NCBI RefSeq assembly: GCF_905171775.1
Contig: NC_053497.1
Coordinates: forward strand, 40,213,781-40,277,780
Reading direction: 5' to 3'
From: Rana temporaria
Lineage: Eukaryota > Chordata > Amphibia > Anura > Ranidae
Length of the DNA stretch: 64,000 nt
The position numbers and the translations under genes were made by a program. The notes under the pieces were generated by a model. The model had not been told where the DNA came from. It searched no databases and was given only the letters and a program-made list of their open reading frames with translations. This document shows, piece by piece, positions 32,151 to 42,400 of this stretch (position 1 is its first letter; each line of letters opens with the position of its first letter).

Positions 32151-33371
32151 TTAAAGGATAAGTTCACCCTTGTAAAAAAAATTATAAATGCACATCGTTT
32201 TTAAAGTAAAAAGAATGTGCATTTATTTATTTACTAGGAGCCTGCATAGCTTTTCACCCACGATCAGCAGATCACGGGTGCAATGCAGGGCTCTTGCAGA
32301 CTGCCTGTGAAAGCTGTCTACTCGTGCCTCCGATATGGGAAGGCAAGTACACACTGACAGAAAGCAGGGCTGGACTGGGACAAAAATTTGGCCCTGGACT
32401 TCATCCAGATTTAATTTTGCAAACATGCACAAAAACAGGAGGGCTAATGACATGCAGGAACATTGCTACAGCCTCATTGGCTGGTATTTCAGAAACCGGC
32501 ATTGCTGCACAGCCATTGGCTGCCTTTCAGCAACGCAGCGGCGAAGAGGCTGACCTGGGTTGCACACTATGAAGTGAGGTGATGGATGGGCAGTGCGGAC
32601 GACAGGTCTATCCTATATGGGCTGGCCGAACAAACCGCCCCCCCCCCCCCCGGCCAGACATCCTTGATGGCCACCCAAGCCCCTCCATTCACTGGCCATT
32701 AGCCGTTCTACTTTATTTCTCTTATAGGCAGTACAGCGGTGCTTAAATTAATTAGCCATTACTTTGACAGGCTGTCACCAAAAACCGGCCCGATGAGCCA
32801 TCGGCCCACCGGGGAAACTCCCAGTAGTCCCAATGGCCAGTACATGCCTGACAGAAAGCATCAATGAAGTACCTAGAGCACTCAACAGGGCCCTGGTAGT
32901 TCATTGAAAACTACAATCCGACAGCCACAAAGGCTGTTGGTACTTGTAATTTTCACATTCAAAGAACTCTGTGAATAAAAGGGGCAGCCGGGTGGGAGGA
33001 GCCCCACATGGCCGCGCTTTTTTTAAATTGTGATAGATAGAGCAGGGAGACGATCCCCCACTCACTGTCAAAAAGGTGCATCGAGGGGGTGCAGGGGCTG
33101 GTACACCAGTTACATGTTACACTGTTAGTCAGCAGCTCTCTGCTCTGCCCCCCTGAGGCTGAGCCGACTGCCGGCCCAGGCATGTGGGTGGATCCCGACC
33201 CCATTGTTGTGATCTTGCCTGAGCCTGGACTGGCTCTGTGACATCAGCTGACAGTGGGCTTCAGCCCGAAGTCTGCTAAAAAAGGGGTCACAGGAGTTCA
33301 GAACGAACTGCACGTCTGTGATCCACAGGAAAGGTATAGCCAAACAAGCTTTGGCTGTACTTCTCCTTTAA
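32151..33371. mobile_element. Kolobok/T2-like MITE with nested hAT
   Basis: Left TTAAAGGATAAGTTCACCC and inverted right TTAAAGGAGAAGTACAGCC with TTAA at 32151-32154 and 33368-33371. Without the nested hAT (486 bases plus 8) it is about 727 bases. A truncated relative lies at 1194. No protein supports autonomy. Confidence 0.78.
32365..32850. mobile_element. hAT element with 8-bp duplication
   Basis: Left CAGGGCTGGACTGGGAC and right TACATGCCTG; ACAGAAAG is duplicated exactly at 32357-32364 and 32851-32858. The frames inside (92 and 72 residues) have no transposase signature. Nested in the 32151 MITE, hence younger. Confidence 0.85.
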
Positions 33372-33690
33372 GGTAAAATATGTTTATGTTGTTTTGGAAC
33401 GACTTTAAGGTTAAAAACCTTCTGTGTTCTGCTCCCCCACAGCCCCTCCCTAAATAATCGCCTGAGCCCAACCAGATTCAGCGCTGTGCTTGAGAGCAGC
33501 GGTTCTCGCTGCTCTCTCTCCTCACTTGCTTTTGGGGCAGCAGCTGAAGCCCCGTCAGTCAGTGAGGAGAGATCGTGGGAGGGGCTGAGCCACAGTGTGG
33601 CTATGGATCGAGCTTGCATGAGTGCCCCCATAGCAAGCGCATAGCAGTAAAGCACAACCATTGTGTATCACTTCAAAGAAAGGAAATTAA
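33372..33690. mobile_element. internal fragment of 17036-type MITE
   Basis: Shares with 17155-17360 the CCAG..T..GCGCTGTGC, GGGCTGAGC...ACA and GATCGAGC..G.ATGAGTGCCCCC blocks in order. Both ends are lost. Confidence 0.5.
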
Positions 33691-33699
33691 GCTGCATGT

Positions 33700-34223
33700 T
33701 TAAAGTGTTACTAAACCCAGGACCCTGCATTCACTATATCTGGTCTCCCACAAGTACACAGAACATGGAAATGCAATTATTTTTGTAAATAATAACTGCT
33801 AAATATTCCTTTCCGTCAGCAGTTAGAGCAGTCTTGTGACTTCTATGAGTGTCTGGTTAAAGCTTGTAGGAAGAGTTTTCATTCTCCCTTGATTGTCCTG
33901 TGAGAATTAAGGACCCCTGACCCTCTGTCTGGACAGTGCTGATTGGCCCTGTGCTTATCACATGCACTCTTTAAAAAAAAAAAAAAAAAACTCTGTTGCA
34001 ATACACACCAAACTGAGCATATGCAGCCTGTTCCCTAATTCTGTAAATATCAGGTTATTTTTTGGAGACAGTAAAAGAAGGGGAGGGCCAGAGAAGACAG
34101 GATCAAACAGCTCTTTTACACAATGCGAAGGATTAACCTCTTAGGTTCCATAGTGAATATAACAAGCATGCTTTACTGCATATACAGACTGATTTTTCTG
34201 TTGTGGGTTTAGTAACACTTTAA
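33700..34223. mobile_element. Kolobok-like MITE
   Basis: Left TTAAAGTGTTACTAAACCCA and right TGGGTTTAGTAACACTTTAA are perfect 20-base inverted repeats ending in TTAA (33700-33703, 34220-34223). Contains a run of about 19 A at 33973. Non-coding. Confidence 0.85.
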
Positions 34224-34658
34224 TGAACAAATATGTCTGTTCCTGTGTACTATATATAGTTACAAAATATACATAAAATCATTCATTAACAGACACTGAT
34301 TTTATGATTAATAAGAAGCTGATCATTTTTTCATCTTCTTTTTTTTTTTTGTATAGCTAAATGTTTAAATGACTGTACACTCCCTTTAAACTCTGTTGCT
34401 GGGTGAAGAGAATTTACTGTAGCAACATAGAAATTGCCCCTTTGGTTTGCTTGTATTTCGTATATGTTGTTGAAATACTTTTATATTGTGTTCTTTGAAG
34501 TGTCCTCGGGTTACATCTGTCTACACTTCTGATTGGTGAGTTGACACTCTACTATTAATCTTAATTCCCGGATCTGCTTCAGTTCGTGTTCTGCATCACT
34601 GATGTTGTCTCTTTGACCCTTTTTAAATATGTAAAAATCAAATGCCCCCCAAATTATA
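34224..34658. other. no recognised feature
   Basis: AT-rich non-coding stretch with T runs. Confidence 0.4.
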
Positions 34659-34666
34659 ATCTAGAT

Positions 34667-35543
34667 CAGTGGTTCTCAACCTGGGGGCCAGGACCCCCTC
34701 GGGGGTCGATTGATAATTTGCCAGGGGTCACCGAATCCTGGGCTGTTCTTGAAGCCCGCACCACTCTCCCTGCTTTTTGCGGCCACCCAGCAGGGCTGTC
34801 CCTGGAGCCTGTGGCCCACCCAGCTGGGCTCTTCATGGAGACTGTGGCTGCCCTCTTAGCAGCTGCCCATTCAGTTCATGGCATTGCTGGGGAGCAGAGA
34901 CTAGAGGTCAGCTGACTGGTGAGGAATGTGAAGTGGGAGGGGCTGGAGGAAACCCTATCTCCTGATTTTGGCATAAGTGTCACTGCTACGAGACACCACA
35001 AAGTTGGAGACACAGTGAAGCCGGAGACACAGTGAGTAACACACCTGTGATTATAGTTGCCTTTAAAAGTTCGCACTACAGTTCTCAGATCAGAAGATGA
35101 CCTTGACCAAGAGCACCTAATCAACTCATCCCATTCCCACCACCACCCCACCAAGGAGTAAGAGAAGGAATAAAAATAAAGAATACATGGAAGGGAGAGA
35201 AAAAGAGGGGGAGAAAGGAAGAAAAAGGGAGAGAAAGAACAAGAAAGACAGCTAGAGAGAGGGATGGTGGGAAAAAAAACAAGAAATTAGGATAGAAAGA
35301 TAAAAGGGAAAGAAAGGAGAACAAAGAGTGGCACATCCTAAAATGTACCATAAGGGGTTTTAATACTGTATGAGTGGAAGAGACTCAGGGAGCGCTAAAT
35401 GTCCGTGGGTTAGGGGCGCAAATTACTTGTCTTGCCTTGGGTGCTAACAACCCATGCTACAAAAATAATTTTACTGTCAGGGGTCCCCACAACTTGGGAA
35501 ATTTTATCAAGGGGTCACGGCACTAAAAGGTTGAGAACCACTG
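34667..35543. mobile_element. hAT (Charlie-type ends) with 8-bp duplication
   Basis: Left CAGTGGTTCTCAACCTGGGG and right AAAGGTTGAGAACCACTG are inverted; ATCTAGAT is at 34659-34666 and 35544-35551. CAGTGGTTCTCAACC is a widespread hAT-Charlie terminus. The interior includes a purine-rich tract and a block shared with 20713-20812. The 109-residue frame at the left has no transposase motif. Confidence 0.9.
35155..35335 (+). repeat. purine-rich GA tract
   Basis: Almost only A and G on the plus strand (GGAAG, GAGAAA words). Low complexity within the hAT; opposite-strand frame rich in S, F and L is an artefact. Confidence 0.8.
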
Positions 35544-35551
35544 ATCTAGAT

Positions 35552-35940
35552 ATATCTCAGTTATACAATTATCTTGTTAGAGAGCACATATTGCTCCCAG
35601 ATCAGCTGTTGCTCGGTAAAGAGAAAGGGATATAATCATTAGGTGTTCTTAGTCTTCCAGGTTGAATGATCTGAAAGACTTGGTACATACTGTGAGTCCA
35701 GAGTGTCCTGGACCTGCCCCTGAGGGGCATCACCACGGCACCCTATAATCACAATGTAATGATGCAGAGAGGTAATAATGCTTGAAATGTGGCATGCCTT
35801 GTATCCTCTACCTACACGTACTCTGTACTCGCTGGTTCCTTGTTGCACTAAACCACCCATAGTATTAACCATTATGGGAGGTTCCTAACAATAACTTGGC
35901 TCCCAATACTAACCTATACTACTTCCTAATGCCAACTATT
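35552..35940. other. no recognised feature
   Basis: Non-coding; no arrays or terminal repeats seen. Confidence 0.4.
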
Positions 35941-35944
35941 TAGG

Positions 35945-36227
35945 AGGGTGCACACACGATCGGAATTTCGGACCGTGTGTAGGCTCCATCGGAATTTCCG
36001 ACAGCAAAAATATGAGAGCTGGTTCTTAAATTTTCCGATGGGAAATGTTCTTACATGAAGCACTGAACCTAAATTTTCTCGGCTTGTCATAGTGTTGTAA
36101 GTCACCGTGTTCTTGACGGTCGGAATTTTGTGTGACCGTGTGTATGCAACACAAGTTTGAGCCAAGGTTCCATTGGAAAAAAATCCACGGTTTCCTTGTC
36201 GGAATTTCCGATCATGTGTATGCGGCA
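35945..36227. mobile_element. Harbinger-like MITE, GTACACACGATCGG family
   Basis: Left GGTGCACACACGATCGGAAT and inverted right TGCCGCATACACATGATCGG. The right flank is TAA; the left flank is not an exact match, so the left end is eroded. Internal CGGAATTTCCGAC repeats link it to 36249. Confidence 0.6.
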
Positions 36228-36248
36228 TAACACTAATTTACTCCCTAA

Positions 36249-36725
36249 TGCCCCGTACACACGATAGGAGTGTCCGTCGGAATAAACTCAGATGTAATTT
36301 TCCGACGGAATTCTGTTCAAGCTGTCTTGCATACACACCGACACACCAAATTTTGACCGTCAAAAACACGGTGACGTACAACACTACGACGACCCTAGAA
36401 AAATTAAGTTCAATGCTTCCGAGCATGCGTCGAATTGTTTCCGAACATGCGTGTTTTTTTCTTCCGTCAGAGTTCCATATAGACGAACGGAATTTCCGAT
36501 CGTGTCAGAACGTGGTGACGTAAAACACAACGACGTGCTGAAAAAAACTAAGTTCAATGCTTCCAAGCATGCGTCGACTTGATTCTGAGCATACTTGGAT
36601 TTTTAACCGATGGACGTGCCTACAAACGATCGTTTTTTTATCGGCCCACACACGATCGGTTTGGTCTGATGAAAACGGTCCATCAGACCGTTCTCATCGG
36701 ATTGACCGATCGTGTGTACGCGGCT
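36249..36725. mobile_element. two joined Harbinger-like MITEs
   Basis: The left end TGCCCCGTACACACGATAGG matches 23047; from about 36504 the text matches 61808-62108 (GTGTCAGAACG, GCATGCGTCGACTTGATTCT, TTTTTAACCGATGG) and ends GATCGTGTGTACGCGGC. Flanks are TAA left and TTA right, which do not match, as expected for a chimera of two family members. Confidence 0.65.
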
Positions 36726-36755
36726 TTAGAATTTTCTACTCACCTATGGTCAGCT

Positions 36756-37098
36756 TTAAAGTGATACTAAAGTCTCTTTCTTTTTTCCTTAAAAACAACA
36801 TGTCATACTTACCTGCTCTGTGTATTGTTTTTTCACATAGCAGCCCCGATCCTCCTCTCCTTGGGGCCCTCTTCTATGCTTCTGTTCCCTTCGTCCTGCC
36901 AAGTACCCCCAGAGCAAGCAGCATGCTATGGGGGGCACTTGAGCCAACCTGCAGCTCCCTTTATCCATTCAGATATAGAACTGTGGCCTGGTTCATTGGT
37001 TCATCCCTGTGTATCATCTAAGGCTGTTCACTTCACTGTATGGAGGGTTTACATTCACTTTAAGATAAAAAAAACTTCTGCCTTTACAACCACTTTAA
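36756..37098. mobile_element. Kolobok-like MITE
   Basis: Left TTAAAGTGATACTAAAG and inverted right TTAAAGTGGTTGTAAAGG, TTAA at 36756-36759 and 37095-37098. Central GCCCCGATCCTCCTCTCC is reminiscent of 16700-16730 (same family branch). Non-coding. Confidence 0.78.
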
Positions 37099-37099
37099 G

Positions 37100-37343
37100 C
37101 TGGGTACACACGAAAGATCGTCTGGTTTTCCTCGATGTTACACACCAAGTCGAAAACAAGGGTGATATTAATTGTAGGAAAATTCTCGTATGACAAATGC
37201 TTTTTTTTTTCTGGAAAGTTGTCCCTTTGGAAATTTTTGTTTGGAAAAACTGAATCGGATGTCGAAAGTTGTGTACACACTATACGAAAAACAACGATCA
37301 TTCCTACCATTTCTACCAATTTTCTCATAGTGTGAACCCCAGT
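37100..37343. mobile_element. CTGGGTACACAC-ended MITE
   Basis: Left GCTGGGTACACACGAAAG and right CTCATAGTGTGAACCCCAG have inverted CTGGG(T)..CACAC ends. Internal CAAAAATTTCC/GGAAAATTC blocks pair roughly. A clear duplication is not visible. Confidence 0.5.
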
Positions 37344-37829
37344 CTACACTGATTGTGTAATGCCGTTGGGGGGGGGGGGGTCTGTTGGTCCATGGCACCC
37401 TGGACTCACAGTATGTCCGCAGTCTTTCAGATAATTCATCCTGGAAACTAAAGACATATACTGGTCACATCAAATTACTTTCTGAGCTGCATTTCATATT
37501 TCCCAATACCTGGGACATCTTTACAGAAATTTAGCTTAAAACTGGGTATTAAACCAACTCTAGAAATGTACAGTTAACATCTAAATTTTAAATCTGACTG
37601 GCTGCTACAGAGAAGTACAAATACTTCATGTTTTGAATATGTTGATCCTAATTCCTTGCTATAACTTTAGTCCATCCCTGCTATGTTTGACTCATATTCA
37701 ATTGTATGCTAGTAATAATGCTCATTAGCACATATGCTTAAACTTCTCAAGCAAGCATTGTAGCACATTCTCGCCATGCTTGGCTCATGTTCAATCATTC
37801 ACCAGTAAATGTTCATTATTAGTACATTA
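37344..37829. other. no recognised feature
   Basis: Contains a 12-G run near 37368; otherwise ordinary non-coding sequence. Confidence 0.4.
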
Positions 37830-37845
37830 TTAAAGGGGTTGTAAA

Positions 37846-38142
37846 GACCTAGGAGCTATAACCGGATCCATTCCTCAGGCTGATATCAAAGGCATAAGAT
37901 GGTTGGTACCTGGGCCTTGTGTAAAGAAGAAACAAGGTTTGCCTGTAATGTCTCTCTGCGGAGGTCTGGGCTCTGGGATCCAGACTTTGTTGTACTAATA
38001 CATCTGTGGCATGAAAAGTTTCTGGCAGAGTCTTCTACAGGTCCAGGTATGAGGTTTTTCTCTAATGGAACCCTTGGTAAACCTGAAGGTTGGCACAACT
38101 TGCCCACCGTGATGGGTGAAAGCTGGAACTACTTTTAGTAGC
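37846..38142 (+). repeat. DIRS left inverted arm
   Basis: GACCTAGGAGCTATAACCGG through GAACTACTTTTAGTAGC; its inverse is at 41400-41696 with the same length and few mismatches. Matching frames of about 70 residues on opposite strands come from the arms and are not genes. Confidence 0.9.
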
Positions 38143-38752
38143 TTTCCTGCGGGAGGATAAGGTAAGAAGAGGATAATTTTATTTGATATAATCTTCTGTG
38201 AGTAGGATGTCTTTCCTGGTTTTCACCACTGGAGGGAGTAAGTGCAAATCTGGTGTTTCTTACATTAGCCATCCAGGATGCAAGCTCAGTGAAGTTGGTC
38301 ACGTTTAAACACTACTCACCTCCTTCCGCTGCAGGCTCTGCCACAATAACGCATACAGGGGTCCACAATGATGCCCCCGGTAATCTCTCCCCCCTTTTCC
38401 TCATCTCCTGGGCACTGCCATGGCAGCAGCGCGTGTGCTCGCAGGAGCGCGCTTTAGCTGTCTAAAGTAAGACAAGGATAGGGGGAGGGCCGTGGTTGCT
38501 AGTGCCCGTGCACAAACGCGGGACACCTGTGTGCAGGCGCCAAGAGGCTGGTTTCAAAAGCCCAGCATGCCAGAGCCTTCTGTAAGCGGCATGGACACAA
38601 TGCTGTGGGCTGTAAGCATCCAGGCAAACCTAGACTCCTACTCGGGATCAGGTTGTGCAGTGAGATGATATTTTTTGTGTATTGTAAGACTATAGCACAA
38701 CAGTGATTGCATTTGTATTTGTAGATAGTACCTTTGCTTTGCAGTAAGGACT

Positions 38753-39857
38753 ATGTCCCAGAGAAGAGGGTCAAGGGCTAGTAAAGGGGGCACCCGTAAA
38801 TCCCCACGTATGGCTAAGGATTCTTAGCTTGCCTGCAGTTTACCATCCCCCTCTGTCAGCCTGATAGCAGCCTCACAGGATGAGCTCTGGTTTTGCAGCT
38901 TCTCCTATGGCAGCTCCTGTATACGCCACTGGGGACGCTTTAAAAGTTGCTTTGGATGGCTTAGAAGGAAGGATTTCTACTATTATCGCAACCTCCTTGA
39001 AAGGTAGCAGATAACGGGGTAGATCCCCTTCATCTGCTCCGGCTCTCTCATCAGATGAGCCTTCTGAGGGTGAAAAATACCTCTCTGGAGATGAGGATCA
39101 TGTGCAGTCTGAGGACTCAGAGGATGAGAGGATTCCTGCTACTTCTCAGTCGCTAAAGATGCATGTGCAATATTTTGCAGAGATAGTGCGTGCCACTTAC
39201 AAATTGCCTCCTGTTGAAGCTTCTAGGCCCTCTGTTTTCTCTTTGGGATCTCGGAAATCCCTGTAGGCTGCATGCGCCTTTCCAGTTCATTCCTTGCTGG
39301 ATAAACTGATGTATGATGACTGGGTTCACCCAGATAAACAGTTTTCTCCTCCTAAGCAGCTTTCCCTCCTTTATCCTATGGAGGAAGGTTTCACTAAGAT
39401 ATGGGGGGTACCTGCTATTGATGCAGCTATTTCTTTTGCAAACAAAAACCTGACCAGTCCTATAGACAATGCGCAGGGTTTTAAGGGCTCAACTGATAAA
39501 AAGCTGAAGTCCCTGTTAAAAACCTCCTCTTCCATGGCTGGGGCTGTAGTACAACCTGCAGTTGCAGCCATTGGTGTATGTCAGTTCCTCAAGGAACAAA
39601 TGAAGCAGATGATTAACCTCCTCCCTACAGAGGAGATTGAGGTTTATGAGGACCTTCCTAAGGCCTTGTGTTTTGCGATTAATGCGATTATGGATTCTGT
39701 TCAACAAGCATCCCGCTTGAATCTCCTGCAGGTACACATGCGCAGGTCCCTTTGGTTAAAACATTGGGAGGCCGAGGTTTCTTGCAAGAAATACTTGGCA
39801 GCGTTCCCTTTGGGGGAGAACGCCTGTTTAGGAATGACCTGGATAAATAAATTTTAA
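38753..39857 (+). pseudogene. DIRS gag-like protein, broken
   Basis: Starts with a basic MSQRRGSRASKGG segment, soon stopped (TAG at 38826), then an acidic serine-rich part (38980-39160) and a longer open segment at 39294-39857. The latter contains WVHPDKQFSPPKQL, YPMEEGFTKIW, IDAAISFANKN and DKKLKSLLKTSSSMAGAVVQ, which have the layout of DIRS/Ngaro Gag-like proteins (pre-cleavage W/P-rich region then a helical repeat). At least two stops and a shift separate the parts. It would coat element RNA; now non-functional. Confidence 0.7.
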
Positions 39858-40080
39858 AAAATTACCGGAGGCAAGTCTACTATATTGCCTCGCGTTACGT
39901 GGCTGAGCATGCCACTTAATCATAGGTGCTCAGCCATGTAATGCGTAAGGGAGGGAGAAGAGCCGTTGGTGACATCATCCTGCTCGCGGCTGAGAGCGGA
40001 GGTGAATTTGTTCTTATGCTGTGCGTTTTGTTCATCCTAAATCTGAGTTTTTACGATATTAATAAAATATTTGTTTTAAT
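39858..40080. other. junction replacing DIRS RT region
   Basis: Text with GGCTGAGCATGCC and a near-inverse GGTGCTCAGCCATG forms a small hairpin; no RT motif such as YxDD-like or RNase H residues is encoded on either strand. Interpreted as a deletion scar or filler. Confidence 0.45.
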
Positions 40081-40107
40081 GATATCACACTATGGAGCCC
40101 ATGGGAA

Positions 40108-41148
40108 TTGAATTTGGTATTATCTGTTTTACAGAAGCTACCTTTTGAACCTGTACACCAGGTTTCTCTAAGTCTGTTGACACAGAAACTGATTTTACTT
40201 GTAGCCATATCCTCAGCAAGGAGGGTAACGGAATTGGCGGCTCTTTCGTGTAAAGAACCGTATATGATTATTCATGATGACAGGGTGGTGCTGCGTCCTC
40301 ACCCAACTTTCTTACTCAAGGTGATTTCAGGCTTTCATCTGAATCAAGATATAGTCCTACCATCTTTTTTTCCAGATCTGCGGTCTGCGGAGGAAGCGAG
40401 TCTACACTCTCTAGATCATAGGTGGCAAACACAAGGCCCGTGGGCTGAATTCGGCCCTCCAGGCCATTTCATATGGCCCTCGCACCTCTCCTGCAGCTGC
40501 AGGAGAGCTCCAGCCCTCCTCTGGTCCTACTCCAGACCCTTACTTTCTGCTTTCAAGCAATGCACCCAGCTTCTTCCCAGCAGCAACATTAGGAAAGGAG
40601 GGTGCACTGTGATGTAAGGGAGAGTTGGGGAACCAATTTCTGATGGTGGGGTGGCTTTTGACATCTAATGTAAGGGGAGGGGATGCGCTGGACATCTAAT
40701 CTCACAGATACAACCAGCCCTTTTGAGGACAATCATAATGCTGATGCGGCCCACGATGAAATTGAGTTTGACACCCCTGCTCTAGATGTTGTAAGAGCGG
40801 TAAAGGTTTATCTGCAAGCTACGGCTCAGATAAGGAAGACTGATTGTCTGTTTATTCTGCCACAAGGCCCAAGGAAGGGCCAGGCAGCGTCAAAATCCAC
40901 TATTGATTCAACAAGTCATTGTTCAGGCCTATGGTTTAGAAAAGAAGATCCCTCCTTTTCAGGTAAAAGCGCACTGGACTAGAGCAGTTGGTGCTTCATG
41001 GGCAGTGCATCACCAGGCCTCCATGGCTCAGATCTGTAAGGCTGCTACTTGGTCTTCGGTCCATACATTTACAAAATTCTACCAGGTAGATGTGAGAGGT
41101 TACGAGGATGCCGCCTTCGGGCGTAGTGTGCTGCAGGCAGCAGTATAG
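40108..41148 (+). pseudogene. DIRS tyrosine recombinase, split by hAT
   Basis: The integrase-type enzyme that would join a circular DNA copy to the genome. The first part (40108-40408) includes LAVAISSARRVTELAALSC-like text with the first catalytic arginine; the last (40903-41148) has AHWTRAVGASWA with an HxxR box and HTFTKFYQVDV with the nucleophilic tyrosine. A 363-base hAT plus 8-base duplication (371 bases) sits at 40417-40787; subtracting it keeps the frame. A separate frameshift lies near 40900. So the hAT landed in a reading frame that was intact at that point. Confidence 0.8.
40417..40779. mobile_element. hAT MITE in the recombinase gene
   Basis: Left CATAGGTGGCAAACAC, inverted right CAGGGGTGTCAAACTC, and CTCTAGAT exactly at 40409-40416 and 40780-40787. 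Same family as the ends at 12213 and 13645. Non-coding. Confidence 0.92.
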
Positions 41149-41270
41149 ATCCTCTGGCACGATGACGGTCTTTTTCTGATCTGTGTCTCCCTCCCCTCAA
41201 ATTTTAGGATTGCTATGGGACATCCCATTAAGTAATTAAGGTCTGTGTCCTGTGATGTATGATCAAGAAA

Positions 41271-41957
41271 ATAGGATTTTTTAATACAGCTTACCTGTAA
41301 AATCCTTTCCTTGGGAATACATCACGGGACACAGAGCTATTACCCCTCTTTGGAGTTAAACATGGAACACTTATTGCTTTGCTACAGAACTGAGGTAAAG
41401 CTACTAAAAGTAGTTCCAGCTTTCACCCATCACGGCGGGCAAGTTGTGCCAACCTTCAGGTTTACCAAGGGTTCGATTAGAGAAAAACCTCATACCTGGA
41501 CCTGTAGAAGACTCTGCCAGAAACTTTTCATGCCACAGATGTATTAGTACACCAAAGTCTGGACCCCAGGGCCCAGACCTCCGCAGAGAGACATTACAGG
41601 CAAACCTTGTTTCTTCTTTACACGAGGCCCAGGTACCAACCATCTTATGCCTTTGATATCAGCCCGAGGAATGGATCCGGTTATAGCTCCTAGGTCTTCG
41701 CAGCCAGACCATCAAAAGAGCATTTTTCTTCTTAGCACATGTTGAACATGACCAACCACCTTAAACACTGGTGAAAAACTGAGGTACTCTCCATTTGGGA
41801 GGGGTTATATAGGGAGGAACTCAATTTTAATTGGGTTTTTCAGTGTCCAATCACCTGTGGTGACTACATAACCCATTAAGTAATTAAGGCTCTGTGTCCC
41901 GTGATGTATTCCCAAGAAAAGGATTTGATAGGTAAGCTGTATTAAAAAAAATCCTAT
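41271..41957. repeat. DIRS right terminal region with inverted blocks
   Basis: AATACAGCTTACCTGTAAAATCC and GGGAATACATCACGGGACACAGAGC at 41281-41338 recur inverted at 41889-41950, outside the right arm (41400-41696). This forms a 680-base imperfect palindrome at the 3' end. Confidence 0.75.
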
Positions 41958-42139
41958 TTTTTCACCCTAATGCATTCTATGCATTAAGGTGAAGAAACAT
42001 CCGACGATTAGCGGCCTTGGAGCCCCCCCGTTTACTTACCTGAGCCCTCGAAATTCCCACGTCGTGAACTCGCAAACTTCTCGACCAGGCTTTTCATGAT
42101 GACATCAATGGCGGTGCAGAGGATGGTCTATGTGGACAG

Positions 42140-42398
42140 CTTTACCCCGGATCCCTGCATACTTAGATGTGCCTCTTTTAATCACCAATCATGTGAGTTT
42201 CTAAATGTTGTACCTTCATTAAATGTAACCATATTGCTACACTTAGAGGCGCTTCTTTTCTATTTTATACTCAGTTGTGATATGACGCTATTTGTATATC
42301 AAGACATCGCTTTTTAATCAAATCAAAATGTATAAAAAAATTAGCTTGTCTTGCAAAACGCTCTCAAACCAAACTACTCTCAAACCAAGGTTTTACTG
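42140..42398 (-). mobile_element. Tc1/mariner-like MITE end
   Basis: Plus text CTCTCAAACCAAGGTTTTACTG followed by TA is the inverse of a CAGTAAAACCTTGGTTTGAG terminus, with TTGCAAAACGCTCTC repeats inside. The other end is missing. TA at 42399-42400. Confidence 0.65.
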
Positions 42399-42400
42399 TA

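Larger units (their letters stand above)
37847..41957 (+). mobile_element. DIRS-type retrotransposon, decayed, RT deleted
   Basis: A 4.1-kb element with inverted arms of 297 bases (37846-38142 and 41400-41696), a gag-like pseudogene, then a tyrosine recombinase pseudogene. The reverse transcriptase/RNase H block expected between them is absent; a 200-base joining segment (39866-40080) takes its place. DIRS elements insert through a recombinase and leave no duplication, in keeping with the clean split of the host MITE. The right terminal region holds inverted TACAGCTTACCTG blocks. Confidence 0.82.
37830..42090. mobile_element. Kolobok-like MITE split by DIRS element
   Basis: TTAAAGGGGTTGTAAAG at 37830-37846 is the family start and CACCCTAATGCATTCTATGC, GCATTAAGGTGAAGAA at 41961-42000 is the next block of the same family (compare 16981-17039). 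The DIRS lies between. The right terminus is eroded around 42090. Confidence 0.6.

Noticed and set aside
37886..38138. 70-79-residue frame also present inverted at 41404-41656
   Set aside because: Explained by the inverted arms of the DIRS element; no coding constraint evident.
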